Below are positions 9,346 through 18,188 of a stretch of 64,000 nt of DNA, in pieces. A model generated the notes under the pieces. The model did not search any database. It had not been told where the DNA came from and saw nothing but the letters and a program-made list of their open reading frames with translations. The translations under genes and the position numbers were made by a program. This stretch comes from Candidatus Margulisiibacteriota bacterium (lineage in GTDB: Bacteria; Margulisbacteria; Riflemargulisbacteria; GWF2-39-127): NCBI GenBank assembly GCA_003242895.1, contig QKMY01000045.1, positions 62,001 through 126,000 on the forward strand, in the 5' to 3' direction. The first letter of the stretch is position 1, and each line of letters starts with the position of its first letter.

Positions 9346-9368
9346 CTACGGTTATTGTATAATATAAC

Positions 9369-9408
9369 AAAAAGTGGTTGCGACTGTAACAGAAGCAACC
9401 ACTTTTTT
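9369..9408. terminator. Bidirectional rho-independent terminator between folE and the deoxyhypusine synthase gene
   Basis: AAAAAGTGGTTGC (9369-9381) pairs with GCAACCACTTTTT (9395-9407) around a 13-base loop. The A tract and T tract on the two sides allow termination of both the folE operon (+) and the convergent gene at 9424-10530 (-). Confidence 0.85.
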
Positions 9409-9423
9409 TGATAAAATTATTCC

Positions 9424-10530
9424 CTATTTATAAGAAATACTCGTCAGTTTATCATCATCCCATGAATACTGAATTTTTGATCGTTTCTCTGCCCATTTTC
9501 TTTCAAGCGCAGAACCTACAATCAGCGGTAATGAAACCGATGGCTCTACAAAAGCCATAGCCCGGTACGCCTTGGTATTGATTTTTCCCCAGCTGGTCGC
9601 TTCATCAAGCGTGCTTCCTGACAAGCCACCCCAATGAGGAACGTCTGTCGTTACCTGAAGCGCATATTTATGTCCGCCGGTTTCCATGCCGAAGATATAT
9701 GCCATTACAACAGAGTCATTAATATAATTCTTCGGAACACCGCCGGCGACATAAAAAGCTGATGTGCGTTTAGAATTAACAACTATCTGGGTAAGTTCGT
9801 AATTATCTCGAATAGAATCGATCGACATATGAGGTCTATTTTCTTTTCTCATTCGATAATAGTGGTCGGTAAGCCCGATACCTATACTGGAGTCATTGAT
9901 TGCCGGCGCAAAAACCGGAATACCTTTCTCGTAGGCAGCTCGCAAGATCGAACCATTATCTTCAACAATACTTCCTAATTTATGTAAAAACTCTCTTGTT
10001 GAATATGGTCTTGGCTCAAGGGTATCGGCAAAATGACCTAGCCATATATCAGTTTTCCAGAACTTCTCTTCATCAACGTAGGTATCGTAGATCCTATCAA
10101 TAAGCAAATCTCTTAATACCGTGTCATCAGCTTCAGGGCTACCAATAAAATGTCTTCCCCCGGTTGCCTGATAAAAATCCTGGTAAAGAATCGCACCGGT
10201 CGAAACAACAACATCGACGAGACCGAACATAATCATATCGCGAATAACTTTTCGCAGGCCTGCGGCAATAAGCGGTCCGGCGATGCCTAGCATTATTGTC
10301 GGTCGCTCTTCGTCTTGAAGCATAGATTGAAAAACCTCTGTGCATTTCCCGATATTACGAGCTTGTATAGACATCTTGCCATAACTTTCAACAAGCTGAG
10401 CAATTGTGGTCGGTTTTTCTAAATCAATAAATTCTACCTGTTGAGAAAGAATCTCTTTTTTCTTATCTATATATTCTTGATCAGTTATTTCTAATTTATA
10501 AGTTTCACCCTGATTTTCTGACATATACAT
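9424..10530 (-). CDS. Deoxyhypusine synthase family protein
   Basis: The family transfers the aminobutyl group of spermidine: in archaea and eukaryotes to the eIF5A lysine, in some bacteria to putrescine (homospermidine synthesis). Visible family features are the NAD-site phrases GIAGPLIAAGLRKVI and STGAILYQDF, PVFAPAINDSSIGIGL, GGVPKNYI and the SWGKI motif whose Lys corresponds to the catalytic lysine. Length 368 is normal. GAGGAGG lies nine bases before ATG 10530. No eIF5A-like partner is visible in this window; bacteria use EF-P instead. A polyamine role (homospermidine-type) is therefore more likely than hypusination, but the substrate cannot be read from the sequence. Confidence 0.85.
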   Translation of the reverse strand: MYMSENQGETYKLEITDQEYIDKKKEILSQQVEFIDLEKPTTIAQLVESYGKMSIQARNIGKCTEVFQSMLQDEERPTIMLGIAGPLIAAGLRKVIRDMIMFGLVDVVVSTGAILYQDFYQATGGRHFIGSPEADDTVLRDLLIDRIYDTYVDEEKFWKTDIWLGHFADTLEPRPYSTREFLHKLGSIVEDNGSILRAAYEKGIPVFAPAINDSSIGIGLTDHYYRMRKENRPHMSIDSIRDNYELTQIVVNSKRTSAFYVAGGVPKNYINDSVVMAYIFGMETGGHKYALQVTTDVPHWGGLSGSTLDEATSWGKINTKAYRAMAFVEPSVSLPLIVGSALERKWAEKRSKIQYSWDDDKLTSISYK

Positions 10531-10562
10531 GAATACGATCCTCCTCTAAAAATATAGGTAAA

Positions 10563-10591
10563 ACTATAACATTTTTATTTAAAATAGTGAA
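10563..10591 (-). promoter_or_regulatory. Promoter candidate for the deoxyhypusine synthase gene
   Basis: On the - strand TTCACT (10591-10586) is followed after 17 bases by TATAGT (10568-10563), a plausible sigma-70 type promoter 33 bases before ATG 10530. Confidence 0.45.
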
Positions 10592-10645
10592 CACTACGGG
10601 ACCAAACCGAATATCGTCGAGAGAGTAGTAAAAAAGAAGCAATAC

Positions 10646-10654
10646 TGTTATAAT
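10646..10654 (+). promoter_or_regulatory. Extended -10 promoter candidate for the znu operon
   Basis: TGTTATAAT matches the extended -10 consensus and lies 46 bases before the znuA ATG at 10701; the -35 region is poor. I see no convincing Zur or MntR operator palindrome around it. Confidence 0.4.
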
Positions 10655-10700
10655 TCCCTCAAAAGCCTTTAACTAAAAGCTTTACCTTAGAGGTGATATT

Positions 10701-11804
10701 ATGAAAAGAATTATCATTTACGTTATTTCTCTTATATTATTGATTGCCGCGGCTTTATTTTCTATTCAGCATTTTTTGACTCCGCAAGCCAAGCAAACAA
10801 AATCAGGGAAAATTATAGTGTACAGCACAGTTTTCCCGATAGCCGACATGGTAAAAAACATCGGCGGCAACCGGGTAAAAGTGTACACGATACTTCCGCC
10901 GGGAGCCAGTCCGCACACATTCGAACCGACCCCCAGGGATGTAGGAAATCTCCATAAAGCAGATATTATTTTCAAAGTCGGGTTTGGCCTGGAGTTCTGG
11001 ATTGATAAGTTTATTAGGAACATCAAACCTGAGCCGGTGATTATCACATTATCTCAAGGAATTAGGCCTATTGCAGAGGCAGCTGAGCATGAAGAAGAAT
11101 CAAGCCCATCTATAAACGCAACCCCATCGACCTCAAATGAAAACGCTTCGACTTCCGAAGACATAAATTTATCGGAAATGACCACGCAGTCAGTTACCCC
11201 GACCCAAAACGATTATTATCTGAATGAAGAAGAGTTTTCATCACGCTCGTTGAACGAAATTACAGAAACACCGAACAATACTCCAGTGGTCAATGCCAAC
11301 CCTCATACGTGGCTCGATCCGATTAACGCTATCCATATGTGTGAGCTTATTACCAATACTTTAAGCGAATATGACCCTGAACATAGAGATTACTACGAAG
11401 CTAATTTCCTCAATTATCAGGCAGAACTCAGAAAGCTCGATCTAGATATCAGAACGACACTTTCACGCTATAAACAATTAAAATATGTAACTTTTCATCC
11501 AGCTTGGGACTATTTTGACCGCAGATATGGGACAAAACGTGTTGCAGTAATTGAAGAAGCTACGGGAAAAGAGCCAACCCCAACCCGGATAAGAAAAGCA
11601 ATCGAAGCAGTAAAAATATACAACATCAGAGTTATTTTTGCCGAACCGCAGCTTAACCCTAAAGTAGCAAAAGCGATTGCAGAAGAGACTCACGCCAGAG
11701 TAATACTTATTGACCCATTTGGGAGCGAGAAGTATAAAGATAGAAATAGTTACATCAAATTAATGAACTATAATTTGCAGAAGATGAAAGAAGCATTTAG
11801 ATAG
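10701..11804 (+). CDS. znuA: Zn/Mn ABC transporter substrate-binding protein (ZnuA-like)
   Basis: Periplasmic metal-binding subunit of an ABC importer. An N-terminal hydrophobic segment (residues 3-24) is a signal peptide or membrane anchor without a lipobox Cys. Cluster A-I features: GASPHTFEPTP (metal His), NPHTWLDP (metal His), TFHPAWDYF (metal His) and IDPFG near the C-terminus (acidic ligand). The central loop, His-rich in many ZnuA proteins, is here about 60 residues rich in Ser, Thr, Glu and Asn with hardly any His (roughly residues 128-195). This could mean Mn preference or merely a different zinc-collecting loop. Followed by the matching ATPase and permease. Confidence 0.88.
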   Translation: MKRIIIYVISLILLIAAALFSIQHFLTPQAKQTKSGKIIVYSTVFPIADMVKNIGGNRVKVYTILPPGASPHTFEPTPRDVGNLHKADIIFKVGFGLEFWIDKFIRNIKPEPVIITLSQGIRPIAEAAEHEEESSPSINATPSTSNENASTSEDINLSEMTTQSVTPTQNDYYLNEEEFSSRSLNEITETPNNTPVVNANPHTWLDPINAIHMCELITNTLSEYDPEHRDYYEANFLNYQAELRKLDLDIRTTLSRYKQLKYVTFHPAWDYFDRRYGTKRVAVIEEATGKEPTPTRIRKAIEAVKIYNIRVIFAEPQLNPKVAKAIAEETHARVILIDPFGSEKYKDRNSYIKLMNYNLQKMKEAFR

Positions 11805-11844
11805 TAAATGGCATCCGCGATGTACACGACGAAAGAAACTACCT

Positions 11845-12615
11845 ATGTATGCTTTAGAGTTAGAAAACGTTAATTATACTATAAATAACGTTGAGATCCT
11901 AAAAGATGTAAATTTAAAACTGAATGAAGGGGTCTTCCTGGGAGTTGTCGGTCCAAATGGCGCGGGGAAAACCACCTTTCTTAAAATTATACTGGGACTT
12001 CTTAAACCTTCACGCGGATCAGTCAAAATCTTTGAAGCACCTGCACATGGGACAAAAACCAACATAGGGTATCTTCCTCAACGCAAACAGTTTGATATCA
12101 ATTTCCCGGCAACTGCATTTGATGTTGTCATGATGGGCCGATATAAACTTATTGGGCTCTTTAATAAGCCTCGCCAAATTGACCGGGATATGGTCATTCG
12201 CTATCTAAATATTGTCGGAATGTTCGACTTCAAAGATACTCAATTTGTTAAACTGTCAGGAGGACAGCAGCAACGGGTGCTCATTGCCCGAAGCCTGGTA
12301 TCAGAACCAAAACTCGTCATCCTTGACGAGCCTTCCACCGGAATAGATGTTGTTGCCCAAGAATATCTCTATCATTTCATTAAACACCTAAAGCATGAGC
12401 TCAGCCTTACGGTAATAATGGTAACACATGATATTGGAACAATAACGTCTTATGTCGATGAAGTCGCTTGTATGAACAAAACAATTTATGTCCACGACAA
12501 ACCGGAGAAATCACTTACCCGCGATATCCTGGCAAAAGTATATGGTGAAAATATAAATATGATCGAGCATAACGAATTCTGCATGGATTGCAATAACTTT
12601 AGAAAAGGAAAATAA
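11845..12615 (+). CDS. znuC: Zn/Mn ABC transporter ATP-binding protein (ZnuC-like)
   Basis: ATPase that powers the metal importer. Walker A is GPNGAGKTT (about residue 37), the Q-loop region is GYLPQRK, the signature is LSGGQQQRVLIARSL, Walker B is LVILDEPS and the H-loop is MVTHDIG. Length 256 is typical. It lies 40 bases after znuA and two bases before znuB. The C-terminus (HNEFCMDCNNF) has two Cys and a His that might bind metal, which is speculation. Confidence 0.93.
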   Translation: MYALELENVNYTINNVEILKDVNLKLNEGVFLGVVGPNGAGKTTFLKIILGLLKPSRGSVKIFEAPAHGTKTNIGYLPQRKQFDINFPATAFDVVMMGRYKLIGLFNKPRQIDRDMVIRYLNIVGMFDFKDTQFVKLSGGQQQRVLIARSLVSEPKLVILDEPSTGIDVVAQEYLYHFIKHLKHELSLTVIMVTHDIGTITSYVDEVACMNKTIYVHDKPEKSLTRDILAKVYGENINMIEHNEFCMDCNNFRKGK

Positions 12616-12616
12616 C

Positions 12617-13432
12617 GTGGACTTTCTCCAGATGGACTTCATGCAAAATGCCTTGATCGCCGGCATTATTTTGAGCTTTCTTACCGGAATTATTTCTATT
12701 TTTATTATCCTGCGTAAACTCGCTTTTATCGGAGTCGGCATATCACATGCCGCTTTTGGCGGAGTAGCTCTCGGCATTTATCTTGGAATCAATCCTACGC
12801 TATCCGGAATTGTCTTCTCAATCTTTGTTGCCTTGGCAATCGGGTATGTCAGCAAAAGAGGTCGAATCAAAGAAGATACTTCAATAGGGATTTTCTTTAC
12901 CTCGGCTATGGCCTTAGGGGTCATACTTATCGGAATATCACGTCAATATAACGTTGATGTCTTCGGCTATCTTTTCGGTAATATACTGGCTATATCCCGT
13001 TCTGATATCTATATCATTGCCATATTAGGAATTATTGTTACGGCAATTCTTATAACATTATCGAAAGAACTCTTATTTATAAGCTTTGATGAAGAAGTTG
13101 CCAAAGTCGACGGAATCCCAGTTAACTTTTTAAATTATCTCTTTCTCGTTATTCTAGCGATAACAGTTGTCATAGGAACTAAAATCATTGGGCTGACGCT
13201 CATATCAGCCCTCCTTATAATCCCTGGAGCAACGGCGATTTTCTTGTCAGCGAAATTTTTTAAAATGGTGACCATTGCAATTACTTCCAGCATAATATCT
13301 ACCATTTGCGGGCTCATGATCTCATACTATTTAAATGTTGCTTCGGGGGCGACCATCGTCTTAACCGCCACAGCTATATTCTTCCTGGCTTTCTTCTATG
13401 CCAGCATTACCGAAAAAATCCAGAGTCATTAA
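12617..13432 (+). CDS. znuB: Zn/Mn ABC transporter permease (ZnuB-like)
   Basis: Inner-membrane channel subunit of the metal importer (ABC-3 family). About eight hydrophobic segments span the protein, with family motifs GVGISHAAFGGVALG and IIGLTLISALLIIPGATA. Start codon is GTG at 12617, directly behind the znuC stop, implying coupled translation. Confidence 0.92.
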   Translation: MDFLQMDFMQNALIAGIILSFLTGIISIFIILRKLAFIGVGISHAAFGGVALGIYLGINPTLSGIVFSIFVALAIGYVSKRGRIKEDTSIGIFFTSAMALGVILIGISRQYNVDVFGYLFGNILAISRSDIYIIAILGIIVTAILITLSKELLFISFDEEVAKVDGIPVNFLNYLFLVILAITVVIGTKIIGLTLISALLIIPGATAIFLSAKFFKMVTIAITSSIISTICGLMISYYLNVASGATIVLTATAIFFLAFFYASITEKIQSH

Positions 13433-13433
13433 T

Positions 13434-14330
13434 ATGGGCTCACCTACTATTCGATTGAAACTTATCGGTTATCTTTATATGCTGCTATCGGTTTGTTCAT
13501 TTTCTTTTATGGTAATTCTTACAAAATACCTTAACCTGATTTCAACCGTCTCTCCTGAAGAAATAACTTTTTTTCGATTTTTTATCAGCTTTACAGTCAT
13601 AGTTTTTGTAAAATTTATTTTCAAGAAACCAACCAAAACGAATAACCTGCGATACCTTATCGAGAGAGGAGTGTCGAACTTCCTGGCGGTCCTCTTCTTA
13701 TTTGTGGCTATATCGATGATATCGGCAACGAAGGCGAACCTTTATAACATGACCTACCCAATATTTGTTGCACTCATCGCCCATTTTTCAATTAATGAGA
13801 AGTTGACTAAGACTAGCCTTCTCTCGGTGATTATCGGGTTCATAGGCGTGCTTTTTGTCATTAAGCCCAATGAGTTTCAGAACCTACATGTCGGTGACGT
13901 AATAGGACTTCTGTCCGGAATTACTGCCGGATATGCAGTTGTATCATTGAAAAAAGCCAGCCTATCCGATGCCCCTTTTACAATTTTGTTCTACCATATG
14001 GGTATAGGATTCGTGCTTTCTTGCCTTTTAACGTTGCACAGCTTCGTAATCCCCAGCACTCGGATTGCTTTTCTCCTCATAATAAACGCAATTCTTTCCC
14101 TTCTAGGCCAATATTTCTTAACGTATGCTTATGCATACGTAACCGCGGTAGAAGGTGCTGTTATTGCATCTGCACGCATATTTTTTGTCGCGTTTCTTGG
14201 AGTCCTCTTATTTAATGAATACGTTAGTATGTCATTAATAATCGGATCTTTACTGATAATAGCAAGCATTATAATCATTAACCCGGGGTTACACATTTCC
14301 AAAATAAAGAAATTGCCTAGTATATTCTAA
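13434..14330 (+). CDS. EamA-family (drug/metabolite transporter superfamily) permease
   Basis: About ten transmembrane segments in two EamA repeats, each of five helices (roughly residues 10-145 and 155-290). The typical phrases are FSFMVILTKYLN in helix 1, ISMISATKANLYNMTYPIFVAL at the end of repeat 1, IIGFIGVLFVI, and VTAVEGAVIASARIFFVAFLGVLLFNE in repeat 2. Substrate is unknown; family members export amino acids, nucleobases or import sugars. ATG 13434 begins just after the znuB stop at 13432; an in-frame ATG at 13398 would overlap znuB. Whether it belongs functionally with the metal importer is unclear. Confidence 0.82.
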   Translation: MGSPTIRLKLIGYLYMLLSVCSFSFMVILTKYLNLISTVSPEEITFFRFFISFTVIVFVKFIFKKPTKTNNLRYLIERGVSNFLAVLFLFVAISMISATKANLYNMTYPIFVALIAHFSINEKLTKTSLLSVIIGFIGVLFVIKPNEFQNLHVGDVIGLLSGITAGYAVVSLKKASLSDAPFTILFYHMGIGFVLSCLLTLHSFVIPSTRIAFLLIINAILSLLGQYFLTYAYAYVTAVEGAVIASARIFFVAFLGVLLFNEYVSMSLIIGSLLIIASIIIINPGLHISKIKKLPSIF

Positions 14331-14350
14331 GAATATATAATAGAGTGGCA

Positions 14351-14857
14351 ATGATTGAAAAGGGATTTCAATTCCACAATATTGTTGAATTCAAAATGAT
14401 AGGTCCTGACCTTTGGAATCTGGTAAAAAATTCTGTCATGAAGCTGGAAGCGCAGTTTCATCCCCACCTTCAGCAAGATGAAGCCGAGTACAGCAGTACG
14501 TTTACAAACCCGGAATCGATCTCAGTCGGTGTTTTTGTCGAGACCGAACTTCTAGGCTACATTACAGGAGGTCCCCTTGAATACTATGATTCCCTTAAGG
14601 GAGTTAAGGATGATCCTAATTTTGGACTGAAGAACACGGTGTACATTGAGTCTGTTATCGTTGATGAACCATACAGGAACAGAGGTTATGGTAAAGAATT
14701 AAGAAGATTATTCAAAAACGAAGCAACTAAGAAAGGGTACGCCTATGTAACGGCACATGAGATACAAGGTTTGCCTGGAAGAATAGGCCTTATTGAGTTA
14801 CCGAACTGGTATGATACCGGAAAAATGTATATGTATTATCAGCAGAAACTAAAATAG
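14351..14857 (+). CDS. GNAT-family N-acetyltransferase
   Basis: The acetyl-CoA binding motif A is visible: VYIESVIVDEPYRNRGYGKELRRLFK, with the R-x-x-G-x-G pyrophosphate loop RNRGYG. The remainder (LEAQFHPHLQQDEAEY, LLGYITGGPLEYYD) gives no hint of the substrate. Length is 168-170 residues. Start may be ATG 14351 or GTG 14345; neither has a strong ribosome binding site. It lies 20 bases downstream of the EamA gene and probably shares its transcript. Confidence 0.75.
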   Translation: MIEKGFQFHNIVEFKMIGPDLWNLVKNSVMKLEAQFHPHLQQDEAEYSSTFTNPESISVGVFVETELLGYITGGPLEYYDSLKGVKDDPNFGLKNTVYIESVIVDEPYRNRGYGKELRRLFKNEATKKGYAYVTAHEIQGLPGRIGLIELPNWYDTGKMYMYYQQKLK

Positions 14858-14970
14858 TTTTCGAATTGATGAGGTACTAACGAGTTGTTTTGCATCCTGA
14901 GCGTTGCTTAACATAAGAAAAAGCTTAGCAATATCTTATAATATATTTATTTCTTACAAAGGAGAGTCAC

Positions 14971-15984
14971 ATGGCGTTAATAGAAACATTATGGCAAAAA
15001 GGAAAAGACTTCTTAGGAGTTGATTATCCTATCATAGCCGGAGGGATGACCTGGATAAGTAATTATGAACTTATCAAAGCAGTAAGTGATAATGGGGCGT
15101 TCCCTGTACTTGCCGGAGGGAATATGCCAGCCGACCTCTTCGAACAAGAAATTGATAAGTGCATAAGCAAGCTAATGCACCCATTTGCAGTCAACCTCGT
15201 TACCATCGCACCGAATTACAAACAACAATACGAAATACTGCTCTCAAAAAATGTTCCGTTTGTTATTTTTGCAGGTAATTTCCCCAAAAAGCATGACATT
15301 CAAGCGATGAAACAAACTGGCAAGAAAACAATAGCGTTTGCTTCAGAAAAATCGATTGCTGAACAGCAAATAAATTTTGGGATTGATGCATTGCTTTTGG
15401 AAGGCAGTGAAGCCGGGGGACATATCGGCCACGTTTCACTAACAATCCTTTTACAACAAGTATTGTTCGCAGTAAAAGATTTCCCGATATTTGTTGCCGG
15501 AGGTATCGCCTCCGGAAAAATGATTGCACATCTTTTGATGATGGGCGCGTATGGCTGTCAGCTCGGAACCCGCTTTGTCATGAGCGAAGAGTGTACGGCA
15601 CATCCGAACTTTAAAAAAGCTTTCATTAAGGCCCGCGCACGACAAGCCATATCGACGCCGCAATATGATTCCAGACTTCCTGTGGTTGCAGTCCGGGCTA
15701 TAAAGAACAAAGGGATGGAAAATTTCGGCAAATTGCAGCTCGACCTTCTGGAACAATTAAATGCCGGAAAAATCAGTCGGGAAAAAGCGCAATTCGAAGT
15801 TGAAAGCTACTGGATGGGGTCACTCAAAAAAGCTGTTGTTGATGGTGACATTGATTACGGATCACTGATGGCGGGGCAAAGCGTCGGTCTGATGGAAGAC
15901 ATCAAGCCGATGAAAGCAATTATTAGAGATCTGCTTGATGAAGCGGAAAACGAACTCAACAGAGTAAAAGGGCTGCTTAAATAG
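14971..15984 (+). CDS. Nitronate monooxygenase / FabK-like FMN oxidoreductase
   Basis: FMN TIM-barrel of the NMO family (2-nitropropane dioxygenase / enoyl-ACP reductase II). Visible: YPIIAGGMTWISNYELIKAVSDNG at the N-terminus, EGSEAGGHIGHVS (flavin-phosphate and active-site region), VAGGIASGKM and GAYGCQLGTRFVMSEEC in the C-terminal half of the barrel. Length 337 fits both NMO and FabK. The two functions cannot be separated by eye; no other fatty-acid genes lie nearby. AAAGGAGAG precedes ATG 14971. A TATAAT at 14937-14942 may be its -10 box but lacks a matching -35. Confidence 0.83.
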   Translation: MALIETLWQKGKDFLGVDYPIIAGGMTWISNYELIKAVSDNGAFPVLAGGNMPADLFEQEIDKCISKLMHPFAVNLVTIAPNYKQQYEILLSKNVPFVIFAGNFPKKHDIQAMKQTGKKTIAFASEKSIAEQQINFGIDALLLEGSEAGGHIGHVSLTILLQQVLFAVKDFPIFVAGGIASGKMIAHLLMMGAYGCQLGTRFVMSEECTAHPNFKKAFIKARARQAISTPQYDSRLPVVAVRAIKNKGMENFGKLQLDLLEQLNAGKISREKAQFEVESYWMGSLKKAVVDGDIDYGSLMAGQSVGLMEDIKPMKAIIRDLLDEAENELNRVKGLLK

Positions 15985-16018
15985 CGCCCATTTTTATGCA
16001 TTTAAACATAATGCTCTT

Positions 16019-17029
16019 TTAGATATCCAGCATTTCCCAGGAGAGCTTATCGCCACGGGAACTGTCTACCTTCAACTTTTTTCCGATAACGTTTTTGTAT
16101 TCACTGGCACGTATCCCGGTGGCCGGTCGCAGGAACCCGAGCATGGATTCTTTAATCAGAGTTCCTTTGGCAGCAGCGGCATTTAAATAAATACCACGTC
16201 TCGCCCCTGAAATCTCCTGAAGCTCATTCTCTACAGGTCGTTTCTCTCCTGAACCGAGCATCGTTTCAAGTTCTCTAATTTTGATTATCATTTCAGCGAA
16301 TTCATTAACTTCAAGGGCAAATGGATGATCAGGCCCTTGCAGCTTTCTAGACAAAGTGACATGTTTCTCAATTATTTTGGCGCCTAGGGCAACTGCTCCC
16401 AACGGAGCCATATATCCCGGCGAATGATCCGAAAAGCCGATCACTGCCTCAGGGAAATTGATTCCTAACGTTTTGATTATTTCCAAATTAATATCTTGAG
16501 TACGCGGAGGATAATTCGCGATGCAATGCAAAAGGGCAATGTGCTTACTTCCAGCCTTTTTTAGGGTTGAGAATGCAGCAGTAGCTTCCTCTAACGTTGC
16601 AATCCCGGTTGAAAGGAAGACCGGTTTTCCAGTCGACGCAACTTTCTCCAGCAGCTTATAATAGGTCAGGTCTCCGGAAGCTATTTTGTATGCAGGAACG
16701 GATACCTCTTCCAGCCAATCAACTTTTTCTTCGTCAAAGGGGGTAGATAAAAACAGAATGTCCTTTACTTTACAATAGTCGGCTAATTCACGATGCCATT
16801 GCCGGGGCAAGGCAAGCCGGTCAAGCGCAGTATATGCCGGATGCTCCCGGACAACTAACGTCTCCGCTGAGAATGACTGGAACTTAACTGCATCAACCCC
16901 GATCTCGGCACAGTTATCAATCAGTTCCTTGGCTTGGTCAATCTTACAATCATGGTTTGATCCGATTTCAGCAATAAAAAAAGTGGGATGACCCTCCCCG
17001 ATTATTTTGTTTCCTATTGCAATCTCCAT
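16019..17029 (-). CDS. NeuB/SpsE/PseI-family sialic-acid-type synthase
   Basis: Condenses phosphoenolpyruvate with an N-acetylhexosamine to give a nine-carbon acid (neuraminic, legionaminic or pseudaminic type). Conserved: FFIAEIGSNHDCKIDQAKEL, GVDAVKFQSF, FLSTPFDEEKVDWLE, YKIASGDLTY, LSTGIAT, ALLHCIANYP, GFSDHSPG, EKHVTL, then a C-terminal SAF antifreeze-like domain (about residues 275-336, RRGIYLNAAAAKG). Length 336 is standard. AAGGAG precedes ATG 17029. It heads or co-transcribes with the neighbouring glycosyltransferases on the - strand reading toward 16019; the SpsF-SpsG fusion at 45288-46937 is a possible pathway partner at a distance. The exact sugar cannot be told. Confidence 0.88.
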   Translation of the reverse strand: MEIAIGNKIIGEGHPTFFIAEIGSNHDCKIDQAKELIDNCAEIGVDAVKFQSFSAETLVVREHPAYTALDRLALPRQWHRELADYCKVKDILFLSTPFDEEKVDWLEEVSVPAYKIASGDLTYYKLLEKVASTGKPVFLSTGIATLEEATAAFSTLKKAGSKHIALLHCIANYPPRTQDINLEIIKTLGINFPEAVIGFSDHSPGYMAPLGAVALGAKIIEKHVTLSRKLQGPDHPFALEVNEFAEMIIKIRELETMLGSGEKRPVENELQEISGARRGIYLNAAAAKGTLIKESMLGFLRPATGIRASEYKNVIGKKLKVDSSRGDKLSWEMLDI

Positions 17030-17054
17030 TTGCTTCTCCTTACAATGTAATGTC

Positions 17055-18134
17055 CTAGATTTTTTTTAATAGCTCAACGGCTTTAACAGCGGCACTATCC
17101 CACGTCCAGTTCTGCTGTATCCACAAAGAATCTTCCGATCCTATTTTTTTTAATTCTTCCTGGTGCTCAAACGACCAGCGCATTTTTTTTCTTAATTCGC
17201 CTACCTCTAATTTAGCCCAGACCCCAAACTTCCCTTTTTCCGGGTAAAAGGTTTCGTCATAAATATCTTCGTATTCGTTAACGTCTATAATAAGCGGGTT
17301 ATCGTGCCTTAAATATTCTGATTGTCCACTATAATTCGTGGTAATTACCGGAACCCCGCAGGCCATGGCCTCGATAATGGGTAGCCCCCAGCCTTCAGCT
17401 TTGGAGGGCGCAATAAGAACATTACTCGATCGATACAGAGGGGCAACAGCTTCATGATCATTAAAAGGGTTCATTATCACGATATCCGGATGAGGCTTTT
17501 CCAGGTATTTATTTAAAGTTGCGCGGTCATTCAAAGATAATCTTTTTATGTTATGACACAGAAGGACCAACTGCACCGGGTCATCAGGCCTAAACTCGGT
17601 ACAATAGGCTTCAAGCACTTCCATTTGGCTTTTGCGTTTTTCGAATTTGCCTACCATCAGGAACTTAAAGCGGCCATTATCAAAATCAGAATAATGAGGG
17701 CCCTGCGAATTAAAAAAATGAGGATCAACACCTAAAGGGACAATGCGGACTTTCGCCTCTGGTATGCCATTCTCCAGTAAAACATTTGCGGCCCAGCGTG
17801 ACGGGGCCCATACCTGATGAAGCTGCTTAAGCTGCCAAATCCAATCTTGCGGCAGGCGCGTGTTTTCGAAAACGACAAACCCTATTCGATGCGATCCGCA
17901 GAATTTTTGCATATCATTTCCATAGGCAATGCAGAGGGCCGGATCGTTAAAATCGATCTCGAATGAACCTTTCTTTTCCAGCTCAAATATATGCGGAGGC
18001 ATCACCTCCTGATCATTGTAAATAAGGCTTACCATCCGAACATCAATATATTTACTTAACGAATAAAAAAAGTTCCTGGACTGTTCGGCAAATCCTCTAA
18101 TGCTGTATAAATAGCCATAACAATTTAATCGCAT
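17055..18134 (-). CDS. Glycosyltransferase, GT4-type
   Basis: GT-B retaining glycosyltransferase. The C-terminal donor-binding half has KFLMVGKFEKRKSQMEVLEAY and the EX7E-type signature KAEGWGLPIIEAMACGVPVITTN with YSGQSEYL. Length 359. The sequence is clearly paralogous to the next gene upstream (18189-19274): both begin with a NCxGYLYxIRG phrase, share CIAYGNxMQKFCGSxRIG and end in WTWDxAAxKAxELL. It follows that gene on the same strand and precedes the NeuB-like synthase by 25 bases. Substrates are unknown; a role in a surface glycan containing a nonulosonic acid is an inference from context. Confidence 0.85.
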   Translation of the reverse strand: MRLNCYGYLYSIRGFAEQSRNFFYSLSKYIDVRMVSLIYNDQEVMPPHIFELEKKGSFEIDFNDPALCIAYGNDMQKFCGSHRIGFVVFENTRLPQDWIWQLKQLHQVWAPSRWAANVLLENGIPEAKVRIVPLGVDPHFFNSQGPHYSDFDNGRFKFLMVGKFEKRKSQMEVLEAYCTEFRPDDPVQLVLLCHNIKRLSLNDRATLNKYLEKPHPDIVIMNPFNDHEAVAPLYRSSNVLIAPSKAEGWGLPIIEAMACGVPVITTNYSGQSEYLRHDNPLIIDVNEYEDIYDETFYPEKGKFGVWAKLEVGELRKKMRWSFEHQEELKKIGSEDSLWIQQNWTWDSAAVKAVELLKKI

Positions 18135-18188
18135 AAAAAAATTATATCATATAGACAGGTGTAAGTATTCAAGAGTAAGACCAGAGAG

